Shown: positions 17,859-26,488, numbered from the stretch's first letter. The stretch: DNA of 64,000 nt from DATKWD01 sp963704815 (GCA_963704815.1 CAVPHU010000006.1:1-64000); one strand, 5' to 3'. Translations and numbers: made by a program. Notes: generated from the letters alone by a model not told the origin.

Positions 17859-18142
17859 TTACTCGGCCAACCCGAACGCGCAGTCGAGGGCGAAGCGTTC
17901 GATCTCCTCGGGTACGAACGACGGGTCTGCGGCCCGCTGAGCATCGAGCTCGAGGAATCGCTCGTAGGGGATCTCGTCGACGATCCGCAGGTAGATGCAC
18001 CGGCAGGCCTGGCGATCGGCCGACTCGGCGCACTCGTCGACGAAGGCCTGTTCGGTGGCCAGCGTGTAGTCGTCGGGTGCGTCGTCGCCACAGGCGACGA
18101 CGCAGCGCCGAGCACCAGCAGCACGGCGGCGAGCCGGGTCAC
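17859..18142 (-). CDS. Small cysteine-rich lipoprotein (one frame break near the lipobox)
   Basis: A GTG at 18142 overlaps the stop of the UDG gene (GTGA). It begins a hydrophobic signal VTRLAAVLLVLGA; one missing base near 18105 then restores a frame reading VVACGDDAPDDYTLATEQ, i.e. a lipobox cysteine followed by an acidic mature protein. It ends DCAFGLAE at TAA 17859. The mature part carries several cysteines (DECAESADRQACRCIY), so disulfides are likely. About 94 residues in all. No family is recognised. Because no single frame spans it, automated annotation would probably miss it. Confidence 0.55.
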
Positions 18143-18807
18143 CGCAGCCCTGCGAGGTCGGCGGCGCGGTCGAGGGCTGCGTCGAACATCGGCTCGGTGA
18201 GCCGGCCGGTGAACGTGTTCTGCTGGCTCACGTGGAACGACCCGACGAGCGTCCGGCCGTCGGGTGCCTCGGCCTCGACGCCATGGTGGAACTTGGGCCG
18301 TGGACGGATGCCGAGGGTTCCTGCGGCGACGCCGTAGGCGAACTGCCCGAGCGCGAGATAGGTCCGGCCGGGCAGCACGGCGAGCTCGCGGTCGAGGAAC
18401 GGCCGACACATGTCGCGCTCGGCGGTGGTCGGCTTGTTGGCCGGCGGCGCACATCGGACGGGGGCGGTGATCCACACGCCCCGGAGCTCGAGCCCGTCGT
18501 CGAGCGCCACCGACTCTGGCTGGTTGGCCAGACCGCACCGATGCAGGGCGGCGTAGAGGAAGTCGCCGCTGCGGTCGCCGGTGAACATCCGTCCGGTCCG
18601 GTTGGCGCCGTGCGCCGCCGGCGCCAGTCCGATCACGATGAGCCGGGCCTCGGGGTCGCCGAACCCGGGCACCGCCCGCCCCCAGTAGTCCTGGTCTCGG
18701 TAGGCAGCCTTCTTCTCGCGAGCCACCTGCTCGCGCCACTCGACGAGGCGCGGGCACCGGCGACAGACCGCCACCTCGGCCTGGATCGCCCGCAACTCGT
18801 CGCTCAT
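18139..18807 (-). CDS. Uracil-DNA glycosylase, family 5 (UdgB-like, Fe-S)
   Basis: A 222-residue base-excision-repair glycosylase. Cluster ligands are CRRCP near the N-terminus and cysteines in APVRCAPPANKPTTAERDMC. Motif A GLAPAAHGANRTGRMFTGD and motif B region GSFHVSQQNT match family 5 (UdgB), which removes uracil, hypoxanthine and other bases and lacks the polar activating residue of family 1. ATG at 18807 lies eight bases below a TACGTT -10 element, so the transcript is leaderless. It overlaps the downstream lipoprotein gene by GTGA. Confidence 0.9.
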   Translation of the reverse strand: MSDELRAIQAEVAVCRRCPRLVEWREQVAREKKAAYRDQDYWGRAVPGFGDPEARLIVIGLAPAAHGANRTGRMFTGDRSGDFLYAALHRCGLANQPESVALDDGLELRGVWITAPVRCAPPANKPTTAERDMCRPFLDRELAVLPGRTYLALGQFAYGVAAGTLGIRPRPKFHHGVEAEAPDGRTLVGSFHVSQQNTFTGRLTEPMFDAALDRAADLAGLR

Positions 18808-18814
18808 CCACCCG

Positions 18815-18820
18815 AACGTA
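18815..18820 (-). promoter_or_regulatory. -10 element TACGTT of a leaderless promoter (UDG gene)
   Basis: Minus-strand sequence GCTACGTTCGGG places TACGTT about seven bases before the start ATG at 18807. The same GGCTACGTTCGG-like word precedes the genes at 48569 and 51208. Confidence 0.5.
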
Positions 18821-18874
18821 GCGACGCCCGGTGGATCGAGGGTCGCGGACCGGTGCAGGTACCCTCGGTTGCTC

Positions 18875-19546
18875 ATGGCGACGAAGAAGCCCAAGGCTCC
18901 TCCCCCGACCACCGTGCTCCTCGTGCGCCACGGCACCACCCCCACCACCGGCAAGGTGTTGCCCGGTCGTGCCGCCGGCCTCCACCTCGCCGACGAGGGC
19001 GTCGAACAGGCCGAGGCGGTGGGCGCCCGCATCGCCTCGGTGATGGGGACGAAGAAGGACGGCGGCAAGGTCAGCGCCATCTACGCCTCGCCGATGGAGC
19101 GAACCCAGGAGACGGCCAAACCGATCGCCAGGGCCCTCGGGCTCCGCGTCCGCACGGCTCCAGGACTGATCGAGGCCGAGTTCGGCGACTGGACCGGCAA
19201 GAAGCTGTCGTCGCTGTTCAAACTGCCCGAATGGAAGCAGGTCCAGTCGAACCCCAGCGGGTTCCGCTTCCCCAACGGCGAATCGTTCAGCGAGATGCAG
19301 ACTCGCATCACCGGTGCCGTGGCCGATCTCGCCCACGCCCATGCCGGCGAGACCATCGTGTGCGTCTCGCATGCCGACCCCATCAAGGCGGTCATGGCCG
19401 ACGCTCTCGGCACCCACCTCGACCTCTTCCAACGCATCGTGATCTCGCCGTGTTCGGTGAGTGCGCTGTTGGTTCGCAGCGACGGACCCCCCATCGTGTT
19501 GTGTGTCAATCAGACCGGCGACCTCGGAGCACTGGCCCCCTCATGA
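18875..19546 (+). CDS. Histidine phosphatase family protein (MSMEG_4193-like)
   Basis: A 223-residue phosphoglycerate-mutase-like enzyme. LLVRHGTTP gives catalytic His19 within the RHG motif, YASPMERTQETA the second Arg, EAEFGDWTGK the acid, and VCVSHADPIK the second His. In actinobacteria this phosphatase is the first of a conserved trio with DUF3090 and SCO1664-family genes, exactly as here, but the substrate of the trio is not established. The ATG at 18875 is preferred over the TTG two codons earlier. Its stop overlaps an ATG (ATGA) that begins a repeat copy of the DUF3090 start. Confidence 0.88.
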   Translation: MATKKPKAPPPTTVLLVRHGTTPTTGKVLPGRAAGLHLADEGVEQAEAVGARIASVMGTKKDGGKVSAIYASPMERTQETAKPIARALGLRVRTAPGLIEAEFGDWTGKKLSSLFKLPEWKQVQSNPSGFRFPNGESFSEMQTRITGAVADLAHAHAGETIVCVSHADPIKAVMADALGTHLDLFQRIVISPCSVSALLVRSDGPPIVLCVNQTGDLGALAPS

Positions 19547-19796
19547 GCACTGACGCGAGGCACCGATGCGAGGTCGACGAGGCACGAGGAGACCGGCCAC
19601 AAACGGCCTCCCTCGGACGAGGAGAAGCGCCAGCGCTCGTCCGAGCAGGGAGCGAGCGTGCGAGCGGCCACAAACGGCACGGCCGGGGAACGGAAACCAT
19701 GAGCACTGACGCGAGGCACCGATGCGAGGTCGACGAGGCACGAGGAGACCGGCCACAAACGGCCTCCGTGGCCGGGGAACGGAAGTAACCGAATTC
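19543..19796 (+). repeat. Two tandem copies of a ~100-156 bp module inserted before the DUF3090 gene
   Basis: Copy 1 (19543-19698) and copy 2 (19699-19796) both begin ATGAGCACTGAC, the first 12 bases of the DUF3090 gene at 19797. They share about 69 identical bases, through GGCCACAAACGGCCTC, and end with GGCCGGGGAACGGAA. Copy 1 carries an extra middle part with a perfect 10-bp hairpin (CTCGGACGAG 19612-19621 with CTCGTCCGAG 19636-19645) and a further GGCCACAAACGGC. Both copies lie in one open frame of 81 codons from 19543 to TAA 19788. Removing the module would make the phosphatase stop overlap the DUF3090 ATG directly, so it looks like an insertion with duplicated target. Confidence 0.75.
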
Positions 19797-20237
19797 ATGA
19801 GCACTGACTTCGATGTGATCGACCCCGAGCAGTTCACGATCGGCACGGTGGGAAAGCCCGGCGAGCGGGTGTTCTACCTCCAGTCGCTCTCGGACGGCGA
19901 GCTCGTGTCGCTGAAGTGCGAGAAGGTCCAGATCGAGACCCTCGGTGAGTACCTGAACAACCTCCTCACCGAGCTGCCGGCCGCCGACTGGGAGACGGTG
20001 GGCGACGTCGAGCTCGTCGAGCCCGTCCTGCCGAGCTGGACCGCTGGCCAGATCGCAGTCGCGTACGACCAGCCGAACGACCGGGTGGTCATCGTGATCG
20101 AGGAGCTGGTCGGCGAGGACGAGAGTGGTGCCACGGCCCGGTTCGCCATCACCCGCGATCAGGTCCGGGCGCTCGTCCGGCGAGCCCGGGTGCTGCTCGC
20201 GTCGAGCCGCACGTCGACCAACGGCCACGGCCACTGA
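19797..20237 (+). CDS. DUF3090 family protein
   Basis: A 146-residue protein (MSTDFDVIDPEQFTIGTVG start) of the actinobacterial DUF3090 family. It is mixed alpha/beta with no catalytic motif I can point to; the sequence GKPGERVFYLQS and a C-terminal basic RARRLL-like region are typical. It is the second gene of the conserved phosphatase/DUF3090/SCO1664 trio. Its start is duplicated twice upstream, so ribosomes terminating the phosphatase gene now face two decoy starts. Function unknown; context suggests a nucleotide- or phosphate-related pathway with its neighbours (inference). Confidence 0.85.
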   Translation: MSTDFDVIDPEQFTIGTVGKPGERVFYLQSLSDGELVSLKCEKVQIETLGEYLNNLLTELPAADWETVGDVELVEPVLPSWTAGQIAVAYDQPNDRVVIVIEELVGEDESGATARFAITRDQVRALVRRARVLLASSRTSTNGHGH

Positions 20238-20247
20238 CCTGCCGTCG

Positions 20248-20955
20248 GTGAACGCGCCCTCGCCCGCAGAGCGGCTCGAGATCCTCGAGCACGCCGACAT
20301 CGAGGTCGAAGGCCGGATGCCGTGGAGCAGCAACGCGACCCTGTTGTGCACGCTCACCTGCGAGGACCGGCAGGCTCGGGCCATCTACAAGCCGCGGCGG
20401 GGCGAGCGGCCCCTGTGGGACTTCCCCGGTGGGCTCGACCGACGCGAGGTGACCGCCTACACCCTCAGTGCCGACCTCGGATGGGACCTCGTTCCCGAGA
20501 CGATCCTGCGCGACGGGCCCCACGGTGTCGGCAGCCTGCAGTGGTTCGTCGATGCCGACTTCGAGCAGCACTACTTCACCCTCGTCGACGACGTGGAGAC
20601 CCACGGCCAGCTCAAGGCGATGTGTGCGTTCGACTTCGTCGCCAATCAGACCGACCGCAAGGGCGGCCACTGCCTCGTCGATTCCGATGGCCACATCTGG
20701 GGCATCGACAACGGACTCAGCTTCCATCGCGAGTTCAAGCTTCGGACCGTCATCTGGCACTTCGAAGGTGAACCGATCCCGGCGCCGCTGATCGACGACC
20801 TGACGGCCTGGCTCGACCGCGACGGGCCGGCTGCGCTCGAGCACCTCGACGCGTTCGAGGTCGATGCGGTGCGCGCTCGTGCCCAGGCGCTCGTCGATGC
20901 CGGGCGCTTCCCGGTCGACGAGAGCGGCAGGCGCCACCCCTGGCCGCTCGTCTGA
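20248..20955 (+). CDS. SCO1664 family protein (PI3/4-kinase-like fold)
   Basis: A 235-residue protein. ATLLCTLTCEDRQARAIYKPRRGERPLWDFPGG holds the nucleotide-binding lysine (read here as AIYKPRRGE), and the catalytic-loop equivalents are AFDFVANQTDRKGGHCLV (D and N) and IWGIDNGLSFH (the DNG metal motif). These are marks of the phosphatidylinositol 3/4-kinase-like family found in actinobacteria. GTG at 20248 starts 10 bases after the DUF3090 stop. The natural phosphoacceptor is unknown; pairing with a histidine phosphatase suggests a kinase/phosphatase couple (inference). Confidence 0.85.
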   Translation: MNAPSPAERLEILEHADIEVEGRMPWSSNATLLCTLTCEDRQARAIYKPRRGERPLWDFPGGLDRREVTAYTLSADLGWDLVPETILRDGPHGVGSLQWFVDADFEQHYFTLVDDVETHGQLKAMCAFDFVANQTDRKGGHCLVDSDGHIWGIDNGLSFHREFKLRTVIWHFEGEPIPAPLIDDLTAWLDRDGPAALEHLDAFEVDAVRARAQALVDAGRFPVDESGRRHPWPLV

Positions 20956-20979
20956 GCGGCAGACGGGCGGCTTCGAGAC

Positions 20980-21946
20980 CTAGCGGGCTTCGAGGGCCTC
21001 GATGAGGGCCGGGAGGACCTTGTGCAGGTCGCCCACGATGCCGAGGTCGGCGACCGAGAAGATCGGCGCCTCGGGGTCCTTGTTGACGGCGATGATGCTC
21101 TTCGAGCCCTTCATCCCCACCAGATGCTGGGTCGCACCCGAGATGCCGGCGGCGATGTAGATGTCGGGCTTGACGACCTTGCCGGTCTGACCGACCTGCT
21201 TGGAGTAGGGCACCCAGCCCGCGTCGACGATGGCGCGGGTCGCACCCGTGGCGGCGCCGAGCTGACCGGCGAGCTTCTCGATGAGCTCGAAGTTCGCCGG
21301 GTCACCGAGCCCGCGGCCGCCCGAGACGACGATGCCGGCGTCCTCGAGCTGCGGACCTTCACGTTCCTCGACATGGGTGCCGGTGACGTTCGCACCGCCG
21401 GCCGTGCCGGTGTCGGGGAGGTCGACCGTGACCACGTCGGCCGCCCCGCCGCCGGCCGGCTCGGCCGGGAACGACTTGGGTCGGGCGAGCACCAGCTTGG
21501 TGCCGGGGTTGGTCAGCTTGACCTTCATCAGCTGCGCACCGCCGAACACCGGCTCGGTCACCACGACCGCTGTCGCCGTCGACGGCGATGTCGGTGTTGT
21601 TGGTGACGACGGGCTGGTCGGTCTTGACCGACAGCGCCGCCAGCGTGTCACGGGCGTCGTAGGTCGTCCCGGCGAGGATCAGGTCGGGGCCGTTGCCGGC
21701 CTCGATGATCGCCGCCAGCGCGGCCGAGGCCACGGGGCCGACGAGCTTGCCCTCGATGGCGCCGGTGGTGTGGACCGTGGTGGCGCCGAACTCGCCGAGC
21801 TTGGCGGCCATGGCGGCACCGTCGCCGGCGACGAACGCCTCGACGGAGTCGCCCAGTTCACGAGCCTTGGTGAGCAGTTCGAGAGTCAGCGAGGAGGGCT
21901 CTTCGCCCTCACCTTCGGCAAAGACCCAGACCTTTGAAAGTGCCAT
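20980..21946 (-). CDS. etfA: Electron transfer flavoprotein alpha subunit (one frame break)
   Basis: Accepts electrons from acyl-CoA dehydrogenases through FAD. The N-terminal domain (MALSKVWVFAEGEGEE) is followed by the C-terminal FAD domain with the signature VSGGRGLGDPANFELIEKLA, YSKQVGQTGKVVKPDIYIAAGISGATQH (cited as the QTG and GISGATQH motifs) and ending INKD/FSVAD-type AVNKDPEAPIFSVADLGIVGD. The frame changes near 21580, where removal of one base restores a continuous protein of 321 residues. It lies 33 bases below etfB in the same operon. The break is probably a sequence error. Confidence 0.92.
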
Positions 21947-21979
21947 GTGTGCGTTTCCTTCTCTCGTTCCGGGTCGCTT

Positions 21980-22756
21980 CTAGATGACCTTGAGCTCTTC
22001 GAGCTTGGCGACGATGTTGGTGAATCCTTCACCTTCGTCTTCGATGATCTCGCCCGCCTCACGGACCGGCGCGTCCTCGACGTCGGTGACTTCCTGTCGA
22101 GCACCGGCCCACCCGACGGCCGAGCCGTCGATGCCGAGATCGGCGGCACTCACTTCGTCGACGGGCTTGCTCTTGGCCGCCATGATGCCCTTGAAGCTCG
22201 GGTAGCGGGGCTCGACGACTCCGGCAGTCACCGACACGACGGCGGGCGTCGGGCACTCGATGTCCTGGCTGCCCGTCTCGGTCTGGCGCTGCACCTTGAC
22301 CGTGCCGCCGTCGACCTCGATGGCCTTGGCGAAGCTGATCATCGGCGTGTCGAGGATGGCGGCGATCTGCTGCGGGACGACGCCCGTGTAGCCGTCGGAG
22401 CTCTCCACGCCGGCGAGGACCAGGTCGTACTCGGCCCGCTGGATGGCAGCGGCCAACACCTTCGCCGTCTCGAGCGCGCCCGAGCCGGAGAGGCTGTCGT
22501 CGCTGACCAGGATCGCCTTGGCGGCGCCCATGGCGAGTGCCGTGCGCAGGCCACCGACCTCGGCGCCGGGGGCCATGGAGACGAGGGTGACCTCGCCGCC
22601 GCCCGCGGTGTCGACCAGCTGCAGGGCCATCTCGACGCCGTACGAGTCGGACTCGTCGAGGATGAGCTTCACGTCGCGGTTGAGGGTGTTGTCCCCCGCG
22701 AGCGAACCTGGATCGGCTGGATCTGGAATCTGTTTCACACAGACGACGACGTTCAT
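21980..22756 (-). CDS. etfB: Electron transfer flavoprotein beta subunit
   Basis: A 258-residue AMP-binding partner of EtfA. The start MNVVVCVKQIPDP, the segment VTLVSMAPGAEVGGLRTALAMGA, and the ETF-beta signature region VPQQIAAILDTPMISFA with VEPRYPSFKGIMAAKSKP fit the family at normal length. EtfAB funnels electrons from dehydrogenases such as the one at 15384-16631 to the quinone pool via ETF:quinone oxidoreductase, which is not in the window. It is the first gene of a two-gene operon, transcribed away from the diacylglycerol-kinase-like gene. Confidence 0.95.
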   Translation of the reverse strand: MNVVVCVKQIPDPADPGSLAGDNTLNRDVKLILDESDSYGVEMALQLVDTAGGGEVTLVSMAPGAEVGGLRTALAMGAAKAILVSDDSLSGSGALETAKVLAAAIQRAEYDLVLAGVESSDGYTGVVPQQIAAILDTPMISFAKAIEVDGGTVKVQRQTETGSQDIECPTPAVVSVTAGVVEPRYPSFKGIMAAKSKPVDEVSAADLGIDGSAVGWAGARQEVTDVEDAPVREAGEIIEDEGEGFTNIVAKLEELKVI

Positions 22757-22850
22757 GGAACTGATTGTGTCGCACGGTCCGAGGCGCGCGACAAATCGGC
22801 ACCGCCACCCGGGCCGAACCCGGGCGTGGTCGCGGTAGCTTCAGCCCACC

Positions 22851-23763
22851 TTGAAGCTCCTGCTCCTCGTCAACCCGTTCTCCTCGTCGGTGACCGCGCG
22901 GGCGCGTGGTGATCCAGAAGGCGCTCTCGGCCGACCACGACGTCACGCTGGCCGAGACGAGCCGGCGGGGCCACGCCACCCGCCTCGCCCAGGGCGCCGC
23001 AGCCGACGGCACCGACGTGGTGGTGGTGCTCGGCGGCGACGGCACGGTCAACGAGGCCGCCAACGGTCTGGCCCGGACCAACACGGCATTGGCAACGCTC
23101 CCCGGCGGATCCACGAACGTGTTCGCGCGCACGCTCGGGCTCCCGAACGACCCGATCGAGGCCACCGGCCACCTGCTCGACGATCTGGCCGCCGAACGCA
23201 TCCGACGGGTCGGGCTGGGGTCGGTCAACGGGCGCTACTTCCTGTTCCACGTCGGGATGGGATTCGACGCAGCCGTCGTCGAACAGGTGGAGAAGCGAGC
23301 CGGGCTCAAGCGCTACGCGGGCCACCCGTTGTTCGTCTACGCCGGCTTCGCCACCTGGCTCCGTCATTACGACCGCACCCGTCCACGCATGGCGATCCGT
23401 CACGCCGACGGCGAGATCATCGACGACGGCTACTTCGCCATCTGCATGAACACCAACCCCTACACGTACCTCGGCAATCGCCCGCTCGACCTCGCGCCCG
23501 CGGCAACCCTCGACTCCGGCCTGTCGTTGATCGTGCTCCGGACGCTCGACTTCGCCAAGACGATGCGCATCATCGCCTCGGCCCTCGGATCGGGCCGCCA
23601 CCTCCGTTCCAGCCGACATGCCCACGTGCGCGACGGCCTGTCGAGCATCGAGATCGAGGGGTACGGGCCGTTCCCCTATCAGGTCGACGGTGACCACCTG
23701 GGCGACGTCACCACGGTGTCGTTGCACCACGAACCGTCGGTGTTGAGCCTCGTCGGAGTCTGA
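22851..23763 (+). CDS. Diacylglycerol kinase/lipid kinase family protein (one frame break)
   Basis: Starts at TTG 22851 (LKLLLLVNPFSSS), ten bases after a TAGCTT -10-like element. After one extra base near 22905 the frame continues with the kinase signature VVVLGGDGTVNEAANGL and LPGGSTNVFARTLG. The C-terminal beta-sandwich ends YQVDGDHLGDVTTVSLHHEP. About 303 residues. Members phosphorylate diacylglycerol or related lipids such as sphingosine-like or menaquinol precursors. The convergent neighbour encodes a glycerophosphodiesterase, also lipid-related. Confidence 0.85.
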
Positions 23764-23774
23764 GCTCGCGTCGC

Positions 23775-24458
23775 TCAGCCGAGGGCCCGGCGGGCGACGT
23801 CGACGACGTTGGTCACGACGCCGTCGACCCCCATGGCTCCGAGCTCGGCGATCCGGTCGGGATCGTCGACCGTCCAGACGTTGACCGCGAGGTCGGCGGC
23901 ATGGGCAGCCGCGAGATAGGCGGCATCGACCTGGGCGTTCTCGGGATGCACCGTGCGATGACCGCGCTCGACGGCGATCGCGAACACGTCGGCCGGCGTC
24001 AGCGAACTCGGGATGGTCAACCAGGCCGTCGCCGGCGCGTCCCGAAGCCTGCGGACGCGGTCGATCGTGTCGAGGTTGAACGACGACACCAGGAACTGCT
24101 CGGCCGGACCGACATCGGCCAGCAGACCGACCACGGCGTCGGCGATCGCGTGATCGGGCTCGAACCCGGGCTCGGTCGGGCCGTTCTTGATCTCGACGTT
24201 CACCACGCGATCGCCGCAGGCGGCGATCGCGTCGGCCAGATCGCACACGCCGGCGGGTCGATCGGTGAACTGGGTGTCAGCCACCACCCTGCCGTCGCCG
24301 TAGGTCCCGTCGTGGGACACGACCAGGACGGAGTCGGCCGATCGACGAACGTCCAGTTCGACGGCGTCGGCACCCAGCTCCACTGCGTGCCGAAAGGCCT
24401 CCACGGTGTTCTCGGGTCGGTCGGCCGACGCCCCACGATGGGCGATCACGAGGGTCAT
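23775..24458 (-). CDS. Glycerophosphodiester phosphodiesterase
   Basis: A 227-residue cytoplasmic GDPD TIM-barrel enzyme that hydrolyses deacylated phospholipids to glycerol-3-phosphate and an alcohol. The first motif AHRGASADRPENT contains the catalytic His-Arg and the metal-binding Glu. ELDVRRSADSVLVVSHD carries the second acid pair and the second His, and VEIKNG supplies another Glu. No signal peptide is seen, so recycling inside the cell is likely. It ends 12 bases from the convergent lipid kinase gene and its start faces the whiB promoter. Confidence 0.92.
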   Translation of the reverse strand: MTLVIAHRGASADRPENTVEAFRHAVELGADAVELDVRRSADSVLVVSHDGTYGDGRVVADTQFTDRPAGVCDLADAIAACGDRVVNVEIKNGPTEPGFEPDHAIADAVVGLLADVGPAEQFLVSSFNLDTIDRVRRLRDAPATAWLTIPSSLTPADVFAIAVERGHRTVHPENAQVDAAYLAAAHAADLAVNVWTVDDPDRIAELGAMGVDGVVTNVVDVARRALG

Positions 24459-24489
24459 GAACTCGTCCTTTCGGAGAATCGAAAAGTGC

Positions 24490-24519
24490 TTGCTTCTGTT
24501 CGCACCGCAGGTCTAGACT
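24490..24519 (+). promoter_or_regulatory. Sigma-A-type promoter of whiB
   Basis: TTGCTT (24490-24495) and TAGACT (24514-24519) with an 18-base spacer give a good vegetative promoter. Transcription would begin near 24526, leaving a leader of about 80 bases before the preferred TTG start at 24606. Confidence 0.6.
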
Positions 24520-24605
24520 GAGCAATTGTTCCAGCCGCACTCCGTCGCATTCGCGCGTCGGGGCGGCATGTGAATCCCATCACGAAGTCTCTCGGAGGAC
24601 CTCCC

Positions 24606-24899
24606 TTGGCGCTCGCCACCACTTCGCTCGCCCTTGAACTCGAAACCGACGATTGGCGCGACACGGCGTCCTGCCGCGACACCGATCCCGACCTGTTCTT
24701 CCCGGTCGGCACCACCGGCCCGGCCATCGAGCAGATCGCCACGGCCAAGCAGGTCTGCTCGGAGTGCCTCGCACGGACCGACTGCCTCGAGTACGCCATC
24801 TCGACCAACCAGGACTCGGGCATCTGGGGCGGCACCAGCGAAGAAGAGCGGCGCCAGATGCGTCGGGCCCGCCAGGCCCGCCAGCGCCGCACCGCCTGA
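24606..24899 (+). CDS. WhiB-family Fe-S transcriptional regulator
   Basis: A 97-residue protein with four cluster cysteines: one in DTASCRDTDPD, then CSECLARTDC. It carries the GIWGGTSEEERR turn that binds the sigma factor and a basic C-terminus (RRARQARQRR) for DNA. I prefer TTG at 24606 because an ideal GGAGG (24594-24598) stands 7 bases upstream; a GTG at 24570 would add 12 residues but has no such site. WhiB proteins sense O2 or NO through a 4Fe-4S cluster. The neighbouring Get3-like pair recalls the whiB4 region of mycobacteria (known family context). Paralogue identity is not assigned. Confidence 0.92.
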   Translation: MALATTSLALELETDDWRDTASCRDTDPDLFFPVGTTGPAIEQIATAKQVCSECLARTDCLEYAISTNQDSGIWGGTSEEERRQMRRARQARQRRTA

Positions 24900-24934
24900 A
24901 TCGACCTCGCTGGCCGCCATGGCCGACAGCGCTG

Positions 24935-24960
24935 ACGACCTCCCGCTCGCGGGAGGTCGT
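24935..24960 (+). terminator. Intrinsic terminator after whiB
   Basis: ACGACCTCCCGC (24935-24946) pairs perfectly with GCGGGAGGTCGT (24949-24960), followed by TT. It lies 35 bases after the whiB stop and just before the convergent kinase gene's end, so it may serve both strands. Confidence 0.75.
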
Positions 24961-24972
24961 TTCGCGTGCGGT

Positions 24973-26460
24973 TCACCGCGTGCTGCGGGGCGCGTCGACG
25001 GGGACCACGATCTCCACGACCGTGCCGGGGCGACGGTCTGAGGCACCGACCGACTCCATCGTGATGGTCCCGGCGAGTTCGCTCCCGACGAGCGCCTTCA
25101 CGATCGAGAGGCCGAGGCCGTCCGTCGCCTCGAGATCGAAGTCGGTGGGCGGTCCGACCCCGTCGTCGGTGACTTCGACCGTCAGTTCGCTGCCGTCGTT
25201 CTCCAGCCGAACGGTCACCGTGGCTCCATCGTCGCCGAGATCGAGGTCGGCCGGGAACGCATGGTCGACGGCGTTCTGAAGGAGTTCGTTGACCACCACC
25301 GCCAGCGGTGTGGCGACGATCGCAGGAAGGATGCCTGCGTCGCCCTTCACCAGGAAGCGAACCGGCCGATCGGGACCGAGGATGTTGCCGTCGAAGGTGT
25401 GGGTGAGCGGCCGCACGATGTCGATGAAGGCCACGTCGTCGCCCGCCTCGCGCGACAGCGTCTCGTGGACGAGGGCGATCGACCGGATGCGTCGGGCCGA
25501 CTCGTCGACGGCCGCCTTCGCCTCGGGCGATTCGAGCCGGCGACCCTGGAGGCGCAGCAGCGACGAGATGGTCTGCAGGTTGTTCTTGACCCGGTGATGG
25601 ATCTCGCGGATCGTGGCGTCCTTGCTGACGAGCAGCCGGTCACGTCGTCGGAGCTCGGAGATGTCGCGCAACAGCACCACGGCGCCGGTGGGCGAGGACC
25701 GGTCGAGCAACGGGATGCATCGCACGAGGACGGTGACGTCGGGTCCGCGTTCGATCTCTTCGGTCACGGGGCCGAGCGTTGCGAACGCGGTCCGGACCGC
25801 AGTCTCGTCGAGGCCGAGCTCGGTGAGGCGCATGCCTTCGGCGTTGGCGTGCACTCCCACCCGGTGGAGTGCCGACACTGCGTTCGGCGAGGTGTACTCG
25901 ACCCGGCCGCTGCTGTCGATGAGCACCACGCCGTCACCCACCCGAGGGGCGTGTTCGGTCGTGTCCTCCTCGGAGAAGGGGAAGTCGCCGGCTGAGATCA
26001 TCCGGGCGAATCGATTGAACACGTCGACGTAGACCCGCTCGAGCTCGCCCGGTTGGCGTCCGAACGCCGGCGCCGACTCGCGGGTGAGGACGCCGATGAC
26101 CTCGCCGTCGAACCGGATCGGGATGCACAGCACCCGGACCCGTTCCTTCAGTGCCGACAGGGTGATCTCGCCCTCGATGATCTCGCCCAGGCGAAACGAC
26201 CGCGCCACGAGGGGCCGATCGACCTCGTCGACCTCACTGCCGACCCAGTCCCCCCGATACACGGTCTGCGACGTGGTCGGCCGAACCTGGCTGAGGACGA
26301 CGAATCGTCCGGACTCGGCGTGGAGGGGAGCGAAGAGCAGCAGGTCGGCGAAGCAGAAGTCGGCCAGCAGCCCCCAGCTGGCGACGAGTCGTTGGAGGTG
26401 GGCGATGCGTTCTTCGTCGAGCGCGCTCGAGATCCGCGCCAGCTCGTTCAGCGACGCCAT
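24973..26460 (-). CDS. PdtaS-like sensor histidine kinase (GAF, PAS, HisKA_2, HATPase)
   Basis: A 495-residue soluble kinase. Residues 1-150 form an N-terminal GAF-type domain (LADFCFADLLLFAPLHAESG). A PAS domain runs about 175-280 (GVVLIDSSGRVEYTSPNA). The HisKA_2 phosphoacceptor is EIHHRVKNNLQTISSLLRLQ, with His298/299. The ATPase has the N box VNELLQNAVDHAFP and the G boxes DDGVGPP and GLGLSIVKAL. Mycobacterial PdtaS works with the antiterminator PdtaR; no regulator gene is adjacent here. There is no membrane segment, so the signal is cytoplasmic. It is transcribed alone, upstream of the whiB terminator. Confidence 0.9.
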   Translation of the reverse strand: MASLNELARISSALDEERIAHLQRLVASWGLLADFCFADLLLFAPLHAESGRFVVLSQVRPTTSQTVYRGDWVGSEVDEVDRPLVARSFRLGEIIEGEITLSALKERVRVLCIPIRFDGEVIGVLTRESAPAFGRQPGELERVYVDVFNRFARMISAGDFPFSEEDTTEHAPRVGDGVVLIDSSGRVEYTSPNAVSALHRVGVHANAEGMRLTELGLDETAVRTAFATLGPVTEEIERGPDVTVLVRCIPLLDRSSPTGAVVLLRDISELRRRDRLLVSKDATIREIHHRVKNNLQTISSLLRLQGRRLESPEAKAAVDESARRIRSIALVHETLSREAGDDVAFIDIVRPLTHTFDGNILGPDRPVRFLVKGDAGILPAIVATPLAVVVNELLQNAVDHAFPADLDLGDDGATVTVRLENDGSELTVEVTDDGVGPPTDFDLEATDGLGLSIVKALVGSELAGTITMESVGASDRRPGTVVEIVVPVDAPRSTR

Positions 26461-26488
26461 GGGCGCTCAGCGATGCTCTGGGTTGTGG

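Noticed and set aside
19543..19788. A genuine 81-residue protein gene
   Set aside because: It consists of two copies of one repeat, with no protein family; kept as a repeat feature, though translation cannot be excluded.
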